Assembly (NCBI GenBank): GCA_000934455.1
Contig: KN886886.1
Location: 16,877 to 56,539 of the forward strand
DNA length: 39,663 nt
From: Apostichopus parvimensis
Taxonomy: Eukaryota > Echinodermata > Holothuroidea > Aspidochirotida > Stichopodidae
Direction of reading: 5' to 3'
A program made the position numbers and the translations under genes. Shown here in pieces: positions 33,401 to 39,663 of the stretch. Positions within the stretch are counted from its first letter, which is position 1; every line of letters begins with the position of its first letter. The notes below the pieces were generated by a model. It had not been told where the DNA came from and ran no database searches. It worked only from the letters and a program-made list of their open reading frames with translations.

Positions 33401-36400
33401 CATGCAGCAACGGTGCCACATGTGCGGATCTCATCGACGGATATCTTTGCACTTGTCCTCCCGGTTATTTCGGTCGGACCTGCGACAATGAAGTTGACGA
33501 ATGCGCAAGCTCTCCGTGCAGGTTTGGTTCGACCTGTGATGACCTCGTGAATGGCTTTGATTGCATCTGCAGCGAAGGCTTTCAAGGCGACACGTGTGCA
33601 GTGAATATTAACGATTGTGAGAGTGATCCCTGTCGAAATGGAGCGACCTGTGGAGACTTAGTAAACGGCTTCCAGTGCAGTTGTGCGTCTGGGTATCAAG
33701 GCCAGTTTTGTGAGACCGAGGTTGATGAATGTTTGAGCTTGCCCTGCATTAATGGGGGTTCGTGTAATAATCTGGTCAATGGCTTTACATGCCAGTGCAG
33801 TCCGGGCTTTGAGGGGGCACTGTGCGAAATCAACACAGACGAATGTGCCAGTGGCCCATGTGAAAATGGTGGAGTATGCATCGATTTGACTGACGGTCAC
33901 ATTTGTGAATGCGCAGATGGTTTTACGGGGGATACTTGTGCCATAGATGTCAATGAATGTTCCAGCAGCCCTTGTCTGAACGGTGCGCGGTGTCGAGATC
34001 AGGTGAACGGTTACGTGTGCCTCTGTAGCGAAGGATACGACGGAACGCTTTGTGGTACAGAGATTCTGGAGTGTGCCAGGGATCCGTGCCTTAATTCTGC
34101 GACTTGTCAGGAAGGTGTCGCTGGGTACGCCTGTATCTGTGATGTGGGCTTTGTGGGGATAAACTGCGAAACAAATATCAACGAATGTGATTCCGTGCCC
34201 TGTATGAACAATGGTACCTGCCAGGACTTGCAAGGAAGTTACGCTTGTCAGTGTCAACCTGGTTTCCAAGGGAACAACTGTGAAGATGATGTCGAGGAAT
34301 GCCAGAGCTCCCCGTGCCAGAATGGTGCGACCTGTGTCGATGAAATTAACTCCTACTTTTGTCAATGCGCAGAGGGCTTCGGTGAGGTCAACTGTGAGGT
34401 CAACATTAATGAATGTTCCAGTGAACCATGCTTGAATGGTGGTCAGTGTGTCGACCTGGTCAACGAGTTCCTCTGTGTATGTGTTCCAGGGTTGACTGGC
34501 AGTTTGTGTGAGACGGACTTAGACGAATGTAGTTCCGGCCCTTGTCTGAACGGAGCTACTTGTACGGACAGCTTCAATGGGTACGTTTGTGAATGCCCTG
34601 CGGGTATCAATGGGACTAATTGTGAAGAAGACATACTGGAGTGTGCCAGCGATCCATGTACTAATAACGCAGAGTGTCTGGAGGGAATTAACAGCTACCA
34701 GTGTCAGTGTGTTCTTGGTTATGCAGGTGAGCACAAAAAAACTTAATTTTTGACAATTTTCTTTGCAAACAGCCTGATGAAAGGCAATTAAAATGATTTC
34801 GACTTTCCAAAATAGTCATCCAAATTGTGATAAAAGAATCCAAAAATGAAGGTAAATTTCAGAGAGATACCAACATTAGTTAAAGATTAAAAAAATAATT
34901 GTTAAAGTAACTAACTTTTTACAGCTATTTTTTTCATGCAATATCAAAGGGTTTTTTGTGTGTGTAGCAGTTGACTTCAGTTTGGTGATGAGAGTGGGTA
35001 CTTCGTGGAAGTTATTCTTGTTCATGCATTGCAAATGACTTTTTATGCAAGGCATCATGAAGTACCTCACAACGTTACATATAAGATCTGTCTTTCTTCA
35101 TTCATTACACAGAGGAAGTGTTGTGGTTGTTGTCAAGTATCGTACAGCCGTTGTCATTCAGTACTAGTATTGTCAATAGCTCATATATGTACAATATTTC
35201 CATTCTTCAGCCTGAGATACTCGTCTGTGACTAAACATTTGATTAAACTCCCAATATAAATTGGAGATGGATTTGTGTTAGCATTAGTATTCACCCTCAT
35301 TCTCGTGCCTTCCTCTCTTCAGGGGTAAACATTTAGTTTGCATAAATAACTGAATACTCAGTCATAATTCTGTAGCATTTTTAATTCATTTTTCTCCCTT
35401 TTTTCTGTTAACAAGGTGACAACTGTGAAACTGAAATTGATGAGTGTCTAAGCGATCCGTGTCAGAACAACGCCACCTGCACAGATCTGATTGGTCGATA
35501 CCAGTGTGACTGTACACCAGGTTTCTTTGGAAGTCAGTGTGAAAGTGAAGCCATCGAGTGTGCCAGCAACCCCTGCGCTAACGGAGGCAGTTGTCTGGAT
35601 CGTATAAATGGATACAGATGTCGGTGCCTGTCTGGATTTCAAGGTACAGGGTCATGAGGGAATATCACTGGTTAGAGACCACGGAAAAGTTATGTACATT
35701 TTAAGATTGTGTGTGATGTTAAAAGGTGATCTCTCGTAGCAACCACGAAAGCACGCATGTCAATAGACCAATCAAATGTCCAATTAAAAGCAGAACCAGA
35801 CTAGAAAGTAAACAGACGATGCTGAGCATTTCTCGTCACAGTTGAACTGACCATGGAGTTACTGAGTGCTGACACACTAGAGTGACTAATGCTTAAGCGA
35901 TATGCTGTATAATATAAGAAAATACAATTATGTTGTGATATGGTATGGTTTAGTTGTGAAATGGTATGGCATGGTATGTATGGTATTACAACAAAAAAAT
36001 GGAAAAATCATTAAAATATATGGACTAGAGGGCTATAAAATGCCATAAGATCCTATTAATTATGCTTATCTAAAAAGTAGTTATTAATCTTTTCCAAAAG
36101 CATAGCTTTTCGCAGTTTTCGAGGAAAAAATAGTTTTGCGATAAAGAAGGTACACTAAATCAACTTCATGATGGAATCGTCGCATATTCTTAATGTATTA
36201 TAACTGAAGTGTGGGAATCCTAGCAAAATCTACCTTGGCTTCTTTCTCTTGGTTTTCCTTGCAAAAATATTTTCTTAACATTCCTCGTAACCAAAGGTAT
36301 ACACTGCGAAACAAATATTGACGACTGTGTGGATAATGGCTGTGAGAACAACAGCACGTGCATGGATGGGATTACAACCTACACATGCGAGTGTGTTCCA

Positions 36401-39400
36401 GGATTTGTCGGGAGTCTGTGCGAGATAGACGTTGACGAATGCGCCAGTGGACCTTGTTTGAACGGTGGAACGTGCCAAGATCTCTTGGACGAATACACAT
36501 GCAATTGCCAGCCAGGGTTCACGGGCCAGAGATGCGAGATTGATATTAATGAATGCGATAGCAGTCCGTGCCAGAATGGAGGTGAGATATAAACTAAGTT
36601 AAACTGAAATGAGTTTGGTCATTATTTTTTGTAGTTTTGGAATAATTTGGCGGTAGGTACGGGGCTAGCATAAATATTTAAATACTGTAGATGATACTGT
36701 CACTCGTTGCCATTAATTTTTTTAAAAATCTTTACTTTGAACTACTTTTATCCATTAAGAATAATTATTAAAGGGATTGATTGTTGCAATGCTTTCTTAA
36801 CTCAGTTTAGTAAAGAAAATGTCCAAGCCATGTGACAGTACATCTGTGTGACTGTACAGTTCTTTTTTTGTTTTGAATATTGGAATATATTTGTTCAAGA
36901 AGTACATGTGCCTAACTTGTACTGTTTAACAATGTCTGAATTGCACTAAACATTTGCATAGAGACACACTGGGTGATTGACAAGTCCATGGTTCCAATCA
37001 TCGTTTTTCCGAACAAAAAAGTTGCTTTAGAAAACACAAGGTTAGGTGCATTAAAACAGTGAGCTTGCCTTGAAGCTTCGAAAATATATTTCCAAAGACC
37101 ACTTCGTAGACAGTAGCAAATAAAATTGTATATACTACTAGTGATCAACTCATGGTCACAGTTATGATCTACAGTCATACATTTTTAGCCTGTTGAGTTA
37201 TGCGGAACTAGATAGGACCGATATGATTTTGTGAAGTGGCTGGAGAGCTGTTGATGACCAAAATTGCAGTTGTCAAAAGAGCTAGAATTGACTGGTTTTG
37301 TGGCTCTGTCTTTTTAATAATTCTTGGACAAATTGAACTCATTTCAATATATATCCTAGTGAGATGCTTTATTGCAAGTAGTCACAAAGTCCCTGGAGCT
37401 TTCTGGTTTGATTAAATTCTATTATTTTAGTGATTATTGTTTTTCTTTCAGGAGAATGTATTGATCTGATAAATGCATTTAGATGTGAGTGTGTTGTCGG
37501 TTTCTTCGGCCTGTTATGTCAGGAGGATGGTGACCAGTGCGCCAGCAATCCGTGTCTCTACAACGGTACCTGCGTAGATTTGGTGAAAGCTTATCGTTGT
37601 GAATGCCAGTCGGGACTATCAGGGGATAGCTGTCAGATAGACGTCATTGATGAATGCTCCAGTAATCCCTGTCGAAACGGAGGCAAGTAATCCCCTCTAA
37701 AGGTCATCAGTATTGACCTCAAAATGTTAGCATGCTAGAAATTTTGTTTTAGAATGTACTTTCCCTGTTGGTGTCTGCGTCTTTAAGGTCACTTCCAGTC
37801 ATTGAGGAACCTGTGTTACATTAGGTTTATAAAAATTGTTCCAGTGAGGAAACATAGTTTGATGTTGTCATGTGTTGGTATAGTTAAAATGCTTGTAGAA
37901 AACTTGGAACACCTGTGACCATAATTTGACTTTCTACCATATTTGGGGCCAGTACCGATGACCTTTAATGCGTTGTAGTAGCATGGTGGGCTCATAATAG
38001 ATGCACTTAAAGGCATTGAAGACTCGCCCAAACAGCGTGCCGCCATCTTTAAAAAGTTAACTTTCCGTTGCTTGCAAGTGAAGTTTTTCTCTTTTCGCTA
38101 CAAAATGCAGACAGTAATGAAACGTGATATCTTGTTATCTTTAGCTGGACCTGAGATGTCCATCATTGTATTGTTTGTACACTGTGCTGTGGGTATTGAC
38201 CGCAGCTGTATGTACTGACTGTACACTAGTGTCTAATTACCGACGGTTGTGTGTATTTTCTGCTGTGTGTGTATTTTCTGTGTGTGTATTTTCTGTGTGT
38301 GTATTTTCTGGGATCCATGGTGGTGTCTAACACTTCTTTGGCCAACTGTAGGCTTGCAATAGGCTATAGGCTAAATTTAGCTAATTACATCTGCCAAACT
38401 AAGTGCGTAGCTGAATCAGTTGGCCTGAATGTTACTACGATTATAATTGAATTAACGGAGCTGACGAGTATTCAAGATCAGAGCACTGACAAAATACCAT
38501 GCTCAATAAACAACAGTTTTTAAAATTTTTTCGACTCTGAAAGGGGGGGAGCAGTTGCTCCCCCCCTGGCTATGTCCCTGCTAGACATGTATATATTTAT
38601 TTATTTCTTCATGCCTCAGGGGAATGCATCAATCGTGTGGGAGGATACCAATGTTCCTGCATCAACGGCTGGTTTGGAATCCACTGCGAGGAGGATGGTG
38701 ACCAGTGTACCTCCTCGCCTTGTCGAAACCAAGCCACGTGCCTGGACCAGGTCCAAAATTACCAGTGTCTATGTGCAGACGGGTTCGAAGGTAAGCTCAC
38801 ACGATTTCGAACGGTCATAACTTCCACCGTCCAGGTTTTTTTTGACATATAACATAGAAGGAGATAAGAAACAAAATTTGTGAAAGGAAGTGTACTAAAA
38901 AACCCTATAGGGCTTGTCGTGCAGTGACACTCCCTGAAAAAGTACAGAACTTTACAATTAGAATAGAGAACCAAAAAGACAAACAGAACCACCCCTTCCT
39001 CTCCCTTCCCTTCCCTCACCTACCCCAGCCCCTCCCTCTCCAGTTATAATAAGTGCAAGCAATAATTGAGTAATGATAACTATTAATGTGCTGTTGAATA
39101 CCACACTTCAAATCTATGCTAATTCTGCTCTGTTATCAATGGGTCACCCCTGTCGGACATTTTACATCCCTCAACTAACACCAGTCATGATATTTCCCCC
39201 TTTCTGTGTCCGCTTGTCAGGCAATCAGTGCGAGACTGACATTAACGAATGTCTGAGCTTTCCCTGCGGAAACAATGCGACCTGTATGGAAGAAGTAGGA
39301 CGTTACACGTGCCATTGCCTACCCGGTTATACCGGCCTTCTCTGTGACTCCGAACTGTTTGAATGCGCCAGCAGTCCTTGTCTGAATGGAGCTACCTGCA

Positions 39401-39663
39401 GTGATCTCCTGAACGGCTATCGGTGCCTGTGTCCGAGCGGTTTCGCAGGCTTTAACTGCGAGGTCAATATCGACGATTGCAGCGGTCACGGCTGTCAGAA
39501 TGGCGCCCCCTGTATTGACCTCGTGGATAGCTACAGGTGCCAGTGCCTTGCTGGATTCCAGGGACAATTCTGTGAGTTTGAGGTCGATGAATGTAACAGC
39601 CGGCCGTGTTTAAACGGAGCGACCTGTGTAGACGAGGTGGCAGGCTTCTTCTGCGATTGTCTT
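21333..39663 (+). CDS. Giant EGF-repeat protein with N-terminal LDLa domain (spliced span, right end open)
   Basis: Twelve exons join in phase 1 to 2122 residues, continuing beyond the window. Order: signal peptide; LDL-receptor class A domain; EGF1; Ser/Thr/Pro linker; then EGF2 to EGF53 (the last cut off). Most repeats have the calcium-binding [DN]-x-[DN]-E-C start, the C-x-S-x-[PA]-C O-glucose site, the C-x4-[ST]-C O-fucose site and the C-x-[DN]-x4-[FY]-x-C hydroxylation site, all features of Notch/Crumbs/fibropellin-type repeats. The protein is extracellular, probably a rod-like adhesion, matrix or receptor molecule. No LNR, transmembrane, laminin-G or avidin-like domain is visible, so membrane or secreted status is unknown. 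It is not Notch, which lacks an LDLa domain. No symbol can be assigned. Confidence 0.88.
22750..22804 (+). repeat. Hammerhead-ribozyme-like repeat, isolated copy
   Basis: GCCT (22750-22753), CTGAAGA core (22754-22760), hairpin ATCCT-GCT-AGGAT (22763-22775), GAGA in place of GAAA (22777-22780), TGTC (22781-22784), then AGGC pairing with the opening GCCT. The next bases, to ACTTACTTTTACAC, match the arms of the 26978-27315 element: 46 of 50 bases agree with its left arm. The core is mutated, so activity is unlikely. Confidence 0.55.
23348..23422 (+). repeat. 28-bp tandem repeat
   Basis: Three copies of AATACTGTAATCACACAGAG followed by variable CTTA-containing bases; the middle copy is diverged (GTACTGCAATCATACAGAG). 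Confidence 0.85.
23444..23819. mobile_element. Repeat element with short inverted ends and a G/C palindrome
   Basis: AGGCATAGG at 23444-23452 is mirrored by CCTATGCCT at 23811-23819. Near the right end is a perfect 16-base palindrome GGGGGCTGCAGCCCCC (23776-23791) followed by a C run. TTGCCCGAA occurs in both halves (about 23490 and 23749). It is probably a decayed transposon; class unknown, no target duplication found. Confidence 0.45.
25213..25350 (+). CDS. EGF gene exon 2: LDL-receptor class A domain
   Basis: Acceptor ATTTTCAG, donor GAG|GTAAGT, 138 nt, phase 1 at both ends. One complete LDLa module has six cysteines, CGNGECI, and the calcium cage [14 protein letters not shown]. LDLa modules bind calcium and often ligands. 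Sitting in its own symmetric exon, it is a classic shuffled module. Confidence 0.93.
25351..26599 (+). other. EGF gene intron 2, mostly a MITE
   Basis: Bounded by GTAAGT and TTCTTCTAG. Nearly half is the TTAA-flanked element at 25614-26211. The rest shows no feature. Confidence 0.8.
25614..26211. mobile_element. TTAA-flanked MITE, 598 bp (piggyBac-like)
   Basis: A perfect 15-bp terminal inverted repeat (AGCAGCATTTTGCGT at 25614-25628 and its reverse complement at 26197-26211) is flanked on both sides by TTAA (25610-25613 and 26212-26215). TTAA duplications are the signature of piggyBac-type transposases. No transposase frame is present. An internal inverted repeat with GTACCAGGGAG and CTCCCTGG lies near 25885-25925. 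Confidence 0.8.
26600..26938 (+). CDS. EGF gene exon 3: EGF1, mucin-like linker, start of EGF2
   Basis: Acceptor TTCTTCTAG, donor ACAG|GTAACG, 339 nt, phase 1. EGF1 runs [14 protein letters not shown] to GLRC. Then come about 42 residues dominated by Thr, Pro, Ser and Val ([20 protein letters not shown]), a likely O-glycosylated spacer, and EGF2 ([13 protein letters not shown]), which lacks only its last cysteine, supplied by exon 4. Confidence 0.93.
26939..27862 (+). other. EGF gene intron 3
   Basis: It carries the retroelement-like insertion 26978-27315 and otherwise unremarkable sequence. A minus-strand open frame at 27319-27597 has no recognised similarity. Confidence 0.75.
26978..27315. 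mobile_element. Penelope-like non-autonomous insertion with hammerhead-like inverted arms
   Basis: The 13-base direct repeat GATTTAATAATTA flanks the insert (26965-26977 and 27316-27328). Inside is an A-rich AAATAAAATAAAATAAAA stretch at the left edge. Two inverted arms, 27041-27070 and 27286-27315, match at 28 of 30 positions. Read toward the edge, each ends [TC]CGAAA[TC]GTCAGGCC then AACTTACTTTTACAC; the left arm also has TGAAGAAGATCCTGCTAGGA. CTGANGA-hairpin-GAAAC-GTC resembles the minimal hammerhead ribozymes of Penelope-like elements. No reverse transcriptase is present. Confidence 0.6.
27863..28147 (+). CDS. EGF gene exon 4: cassette A, first exon (EGF3-EGF4, half of EGF5)
   Basis: Acceptor CATTCTGACAG, donor GAG|GTGAGA, 285 nt, phase 1. 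It supplies the last cysteine of EGF2 (QFC), EGF3 ([14 protein letters not shown], lacking the usual Pro before Cys2), EGF4, and EGF5 up to CQNGG. Exon 9 has the same length and the same split position, and the first intron bases are alike (GTGAGATAT in both). Confidence 0.95.
28148..29099 (+). other. EGF gene intron 4
   Basis: It contains a G-rich run (28540-28572) and possible remnants of a hAT-like element (about 28275-28650: CTCCCCAACCTATGGGT on the left, GGTCGTGGACTTGAAAAGGT on the right, reminiscent of hAT ends that read CCCAACC...). The latter is weak: no clean 8-bp duplication is seen. Confidence 0.5.
29100..29330 (+). CDS. EGF gene exon 5: cassette A, second exon (EGF5-EGF7)
   Basis: Acceptor TCTTATCAG, donor GAG|GTGAGT, 231 nt, phase 1. 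It finishes EGF5 ([13 protein letters not shown]), encodes EGF6 with the unusual start IDGNQC and [10 protein letters not shown], then EGF7 to CQNGG. The linker CENDRINEC is one residue longer than usual, as in exon 10. Confidence 0.95.
29331..30079 (+). other. EGF gene intron 5
   Basis: GTGAGT to TTTTTTTCAG. A/T-rich, with no feature beyond a T run near 29688-29697. Confidence 0.75.
30080..30250 (+). CDS. EGF gene exon 6: cassette A, third exon (EGF7-EGF8)
   Basis: Acceptor TTTTTTTCAG, donor ACAG|GTTTGT, 171 nt, phase 1. It closes EGF7 ([13 protein letters not shown], with WFGTNC) and encodes EGF8 with start SDGDQC, up to just before its last cysteine. The residues WFG and DGDQC recur at the same places in exon 11. 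Confidence 0.95.
30251..30964 (+). other. EGF gene intron 6
   Basis: GTTTGT to CTCGTCTGTCTAG; no repeat or RNA feature recognised. Open frames that run through it into exon 7 (from 30895) are not coding before 30965. Confidence 0.75.
30965..34726 (+). CDS. EGF gene exon 7: giant exon with 33 EGF units
   Basis: Acceptor CTGTCTAG, donor GCAG|GTGAGC, 3762 nt, phase 1, no stop. It encodes 1254 residues, exactly 33 x 38, EGF9 to EGF41 (the last closed by exon 8). Typical unit: xxCxxxxDECxSxPCxNGATC. Unit 5 is one residue short (CVNGRC) and unit 20 one long (CTDSAVAC), so the average stays at 38. By my count 29 of 33 units have the O-glucose site C-x-S-x-[PA]-C and 22 of 33 the O-fucose site C-x4-[ST]-C. 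Most units start [DN]EC or a close variant (DDC, KEC, LEC, EEC). The structure suggests expansion by unequal exchange inside one exon. Confidence 0.97.
34727..35415 (+). other. EGF gene intron 7
   Basis: GTGAGC to TTAACAAG; A/T-rich, nothing recognised. Confidence 0.75.
35416..35643 (+). CDS. EGF gene exon 8: two EGF units
   Basis: Acceptor TTCTGTTAACAAG, donor CAAG|GTACAG, 228 nt = exactly two 38-residue units, phase 1. It closes EGF41 (DNC) and adds EGF42 ([14 protein letters not shown]) and EGF43 ([14 protein letters not shown]). It looks like a tail of the giant exon split off by an intron. The acceptor is AAG, not CAG. Confidence 0.94.
35644..36296 (+). other. EGF gene intron 8
   Basis: GTACAG to CGTAACCAAAG. 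It contains a short ATGGTATGG repeat (about 35938-35983). The acceptor tract is weak. Confidence 0.7.
36297..36581 (+). CDS. EGF gene exon 9: cassette B, first exon (EGF44-EGF45, half of EGF46)
   Basis: Acceptor ACCAAAG, donor GAG|GTGAGA, 285 nt, phase 1. EGF44 ([14 protein letters not shown]) lacks the Pro before Cys2, like EGF3 in exon 4. EGF45 and the front half of EGF46 ([12 protein letters not shown]) follow. Length, splits and unit features repeat those of exon 4. Confidence 0.95.
36582..37451 (+). other. EGF gene intron 9
   Basis: GTGAGA to TTTCTTTCAG. A/T-rich, no element recognised. Confidence 0.75.
37452..37682 (+). CDS. EGF gene exon 10: cassette B, second exon (EGF46-EGF48)
   Basis: Acceptor TTTCTTTCAG, 231 nt, phase 1, but the donor is GAG|GCAAGT, a GC-AG intron. 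It finishes EGF46 ([13 protein letters not shown]), encodes EGF47 with start EDGDQC and [10 protein letters not shown], then EGF48 to CRNGG. The linker CQIDVIDEC has the same extra residue as its partner exon 5. Confidence 0.93.
38250..38310 (+). repeat. TGTGTGTATTTTCTG tandem repeat
   Basis: Four copies of GTGTATTTTCTG joined by TGTG steps of variable length. Translated, it gives a repetitive VYFLC frame, an artefact. Confidence 0.9.
38543..38566. repeat. G/C palindrome, end of a repeat element
   Basis: GGGGGGGAGCA then GT then TGCTCCCCCCC, 11-base arms. This resembles the G/C-rich ends seen elsewhere in the window (for example 23776-23791), suggesting related transposon debris. Confidence 0.7.
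38620..38790 (+). CDS. EGF gene exon 11: cassette B, third exon (EGF48-EGF49)
   Basis: Acceptor CATGCCTCAG, donor GAAG|GTAAGC, 171 nt, phase 1. It closes EGF48 ([13 protein letters not shown], with GWFGIHC) and encodes EGF49 with start EDGDQC up to just before its last cysteine. It is the counterpart of exon 6 in length, splits, WFG and DGDQC. Confidence 0.95.
38791..39220 (+). other. EGF gene intron 11
   Basis: GTAAGC to CCGCTTGTCAG. It includes a C/T-rich stretch (38991-39042). No gene seen. Confidence 0.75.
39221..39663 (+). CDS. EGF gene exon 12: second long EGF exon, cut by the window edge
   Basis: Acceptor GCTTGTCAG, phase 1, 443 nt open to the end. It closes EGF49 (NQC) and encodes EGF50, EGF51 ([11 protein letters not shown]), EGF52 ([15 protein letters not shown]) and part of EGF53 ([14 protein letters not shown]). 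Codon style and uninterrupted repeats resemble exon 7, and it sits in the same place relative to its cassette, so it may be another giant exon. The C-terminus of the protein is outside the window. Confidence 0.94.

Larger units (their letters stand above)
37683..38619 (+). other. EGF gene intron 10 (GC-AG)
   Basis: It starts GCAAGT and ends TTCATGCCTCAG. Inside are a repeated TGTGTGTATTTTCTG unit (38250-38310) and a G/C palindrome (38543-38566). Confidence 0.85.

Noticed and set aside
32743-34365. Long minus-strand open frames (280 and 235 codons) opposite the giant EGF exon
   Set aside because: They are shadows of a 114-nt periodic coding sequence with regular Cys codons; they show no domain of their own and mirror the repeat period.
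21333-39663. Calling the EGF gene Notch, Crumbs or fibropellin
   Set aside because: It has an LDLa domain and mucin-like linker, far more EGF units before any other domain, and no diagnostic C-terminal domain in view.

Overview
The window is animal nuclear DNA, most probably from an echinoderm (sea cucumber or sea urchin type); the species is an inference. It is intron-rich and AT-rich between genes, with many homopolymer runs, TAGGCCTA-like words and decayed transposons. There is no bacterial gene organisation, CRISPR array or operon. One 215-base run of N (10777-10991) is an assembly gap.

Three protein-coding genes can be rebuilt exon by exon. (1) RPS28, plus strand, 1755 to about 4985. 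A 9-codon first exon and one further coding exon give a 65-residue ribosomal protein eS28, and a last exon lies wholly in the 3' UTR. (2) UMP-CMP kinase (CMPK1), minus strand, 18293 down to 9554. Seven coding exons give a 232-residue enzyme, including a 38-residue N-terminal extension that looks like a mitochondrial presequence. (3) A very large EGF-repeat gene, plus strand, from 21333 past the right edge. Twelve exons are visible and encode 2122 residues: signal peptide, one LDL-receptor class A domain, one EGF, a Ser/Thr/Pro-rich linker, and then an almost unbroken run of EGF repeats (52 complete and one cut by the window edge). RPS28 and CMPK1 converge; CMPK1 and the EGF gene diverge across about 3 kb.

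The EGF gene is the most striking locus. Every junction is phase 1. One uninterrupted 3762-nt exon (30965-34726) encodes 33 EGF units averaging exactly 38 residues. A three-exon cassette of 285, 231 and 171 nt occurs twice (27863-30250 and 36297-38790). In both copies the exon lengths, the split positions inside the EGF folds and peculiar residues (DG[DN]QC repeat starts, a WFG motif, a one-residue linker insertion) agree, and both copies are followed by a long multi-EGF exon. This points to duplication of a block inside the gene. Most repeats carry Notch-type O-glucose and O-fucose consensus sites, but the LDLa/mucin-like N-terminus is not that of Notch. One intron uses a GC-AG donor.

The non-coding DNA holds several mobile-element structures that can be delimited by eye: a TTAA-flanked MITE (25614-26211); an 866-bp element with 9-bp target duplications and a sub-terminal minisatellite (19554-20419); a 338-bp insertion with a 13-bp target duplication and inverted arms that carry a decayed hammerhead-ribozyme-like motif, suggesting a Penelope-like retroelement (26978-27315), with a related copy at 22750-22804; a pair of ~210-bp inverted arms about 3 kb apart (5058-8472); a tRNA-derived SINE (about 10225-10470); and several tandem arrays. 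Functions come from recognised families, exon borders from splice signals plus reading-frame continuity; no transcript evidence was available.
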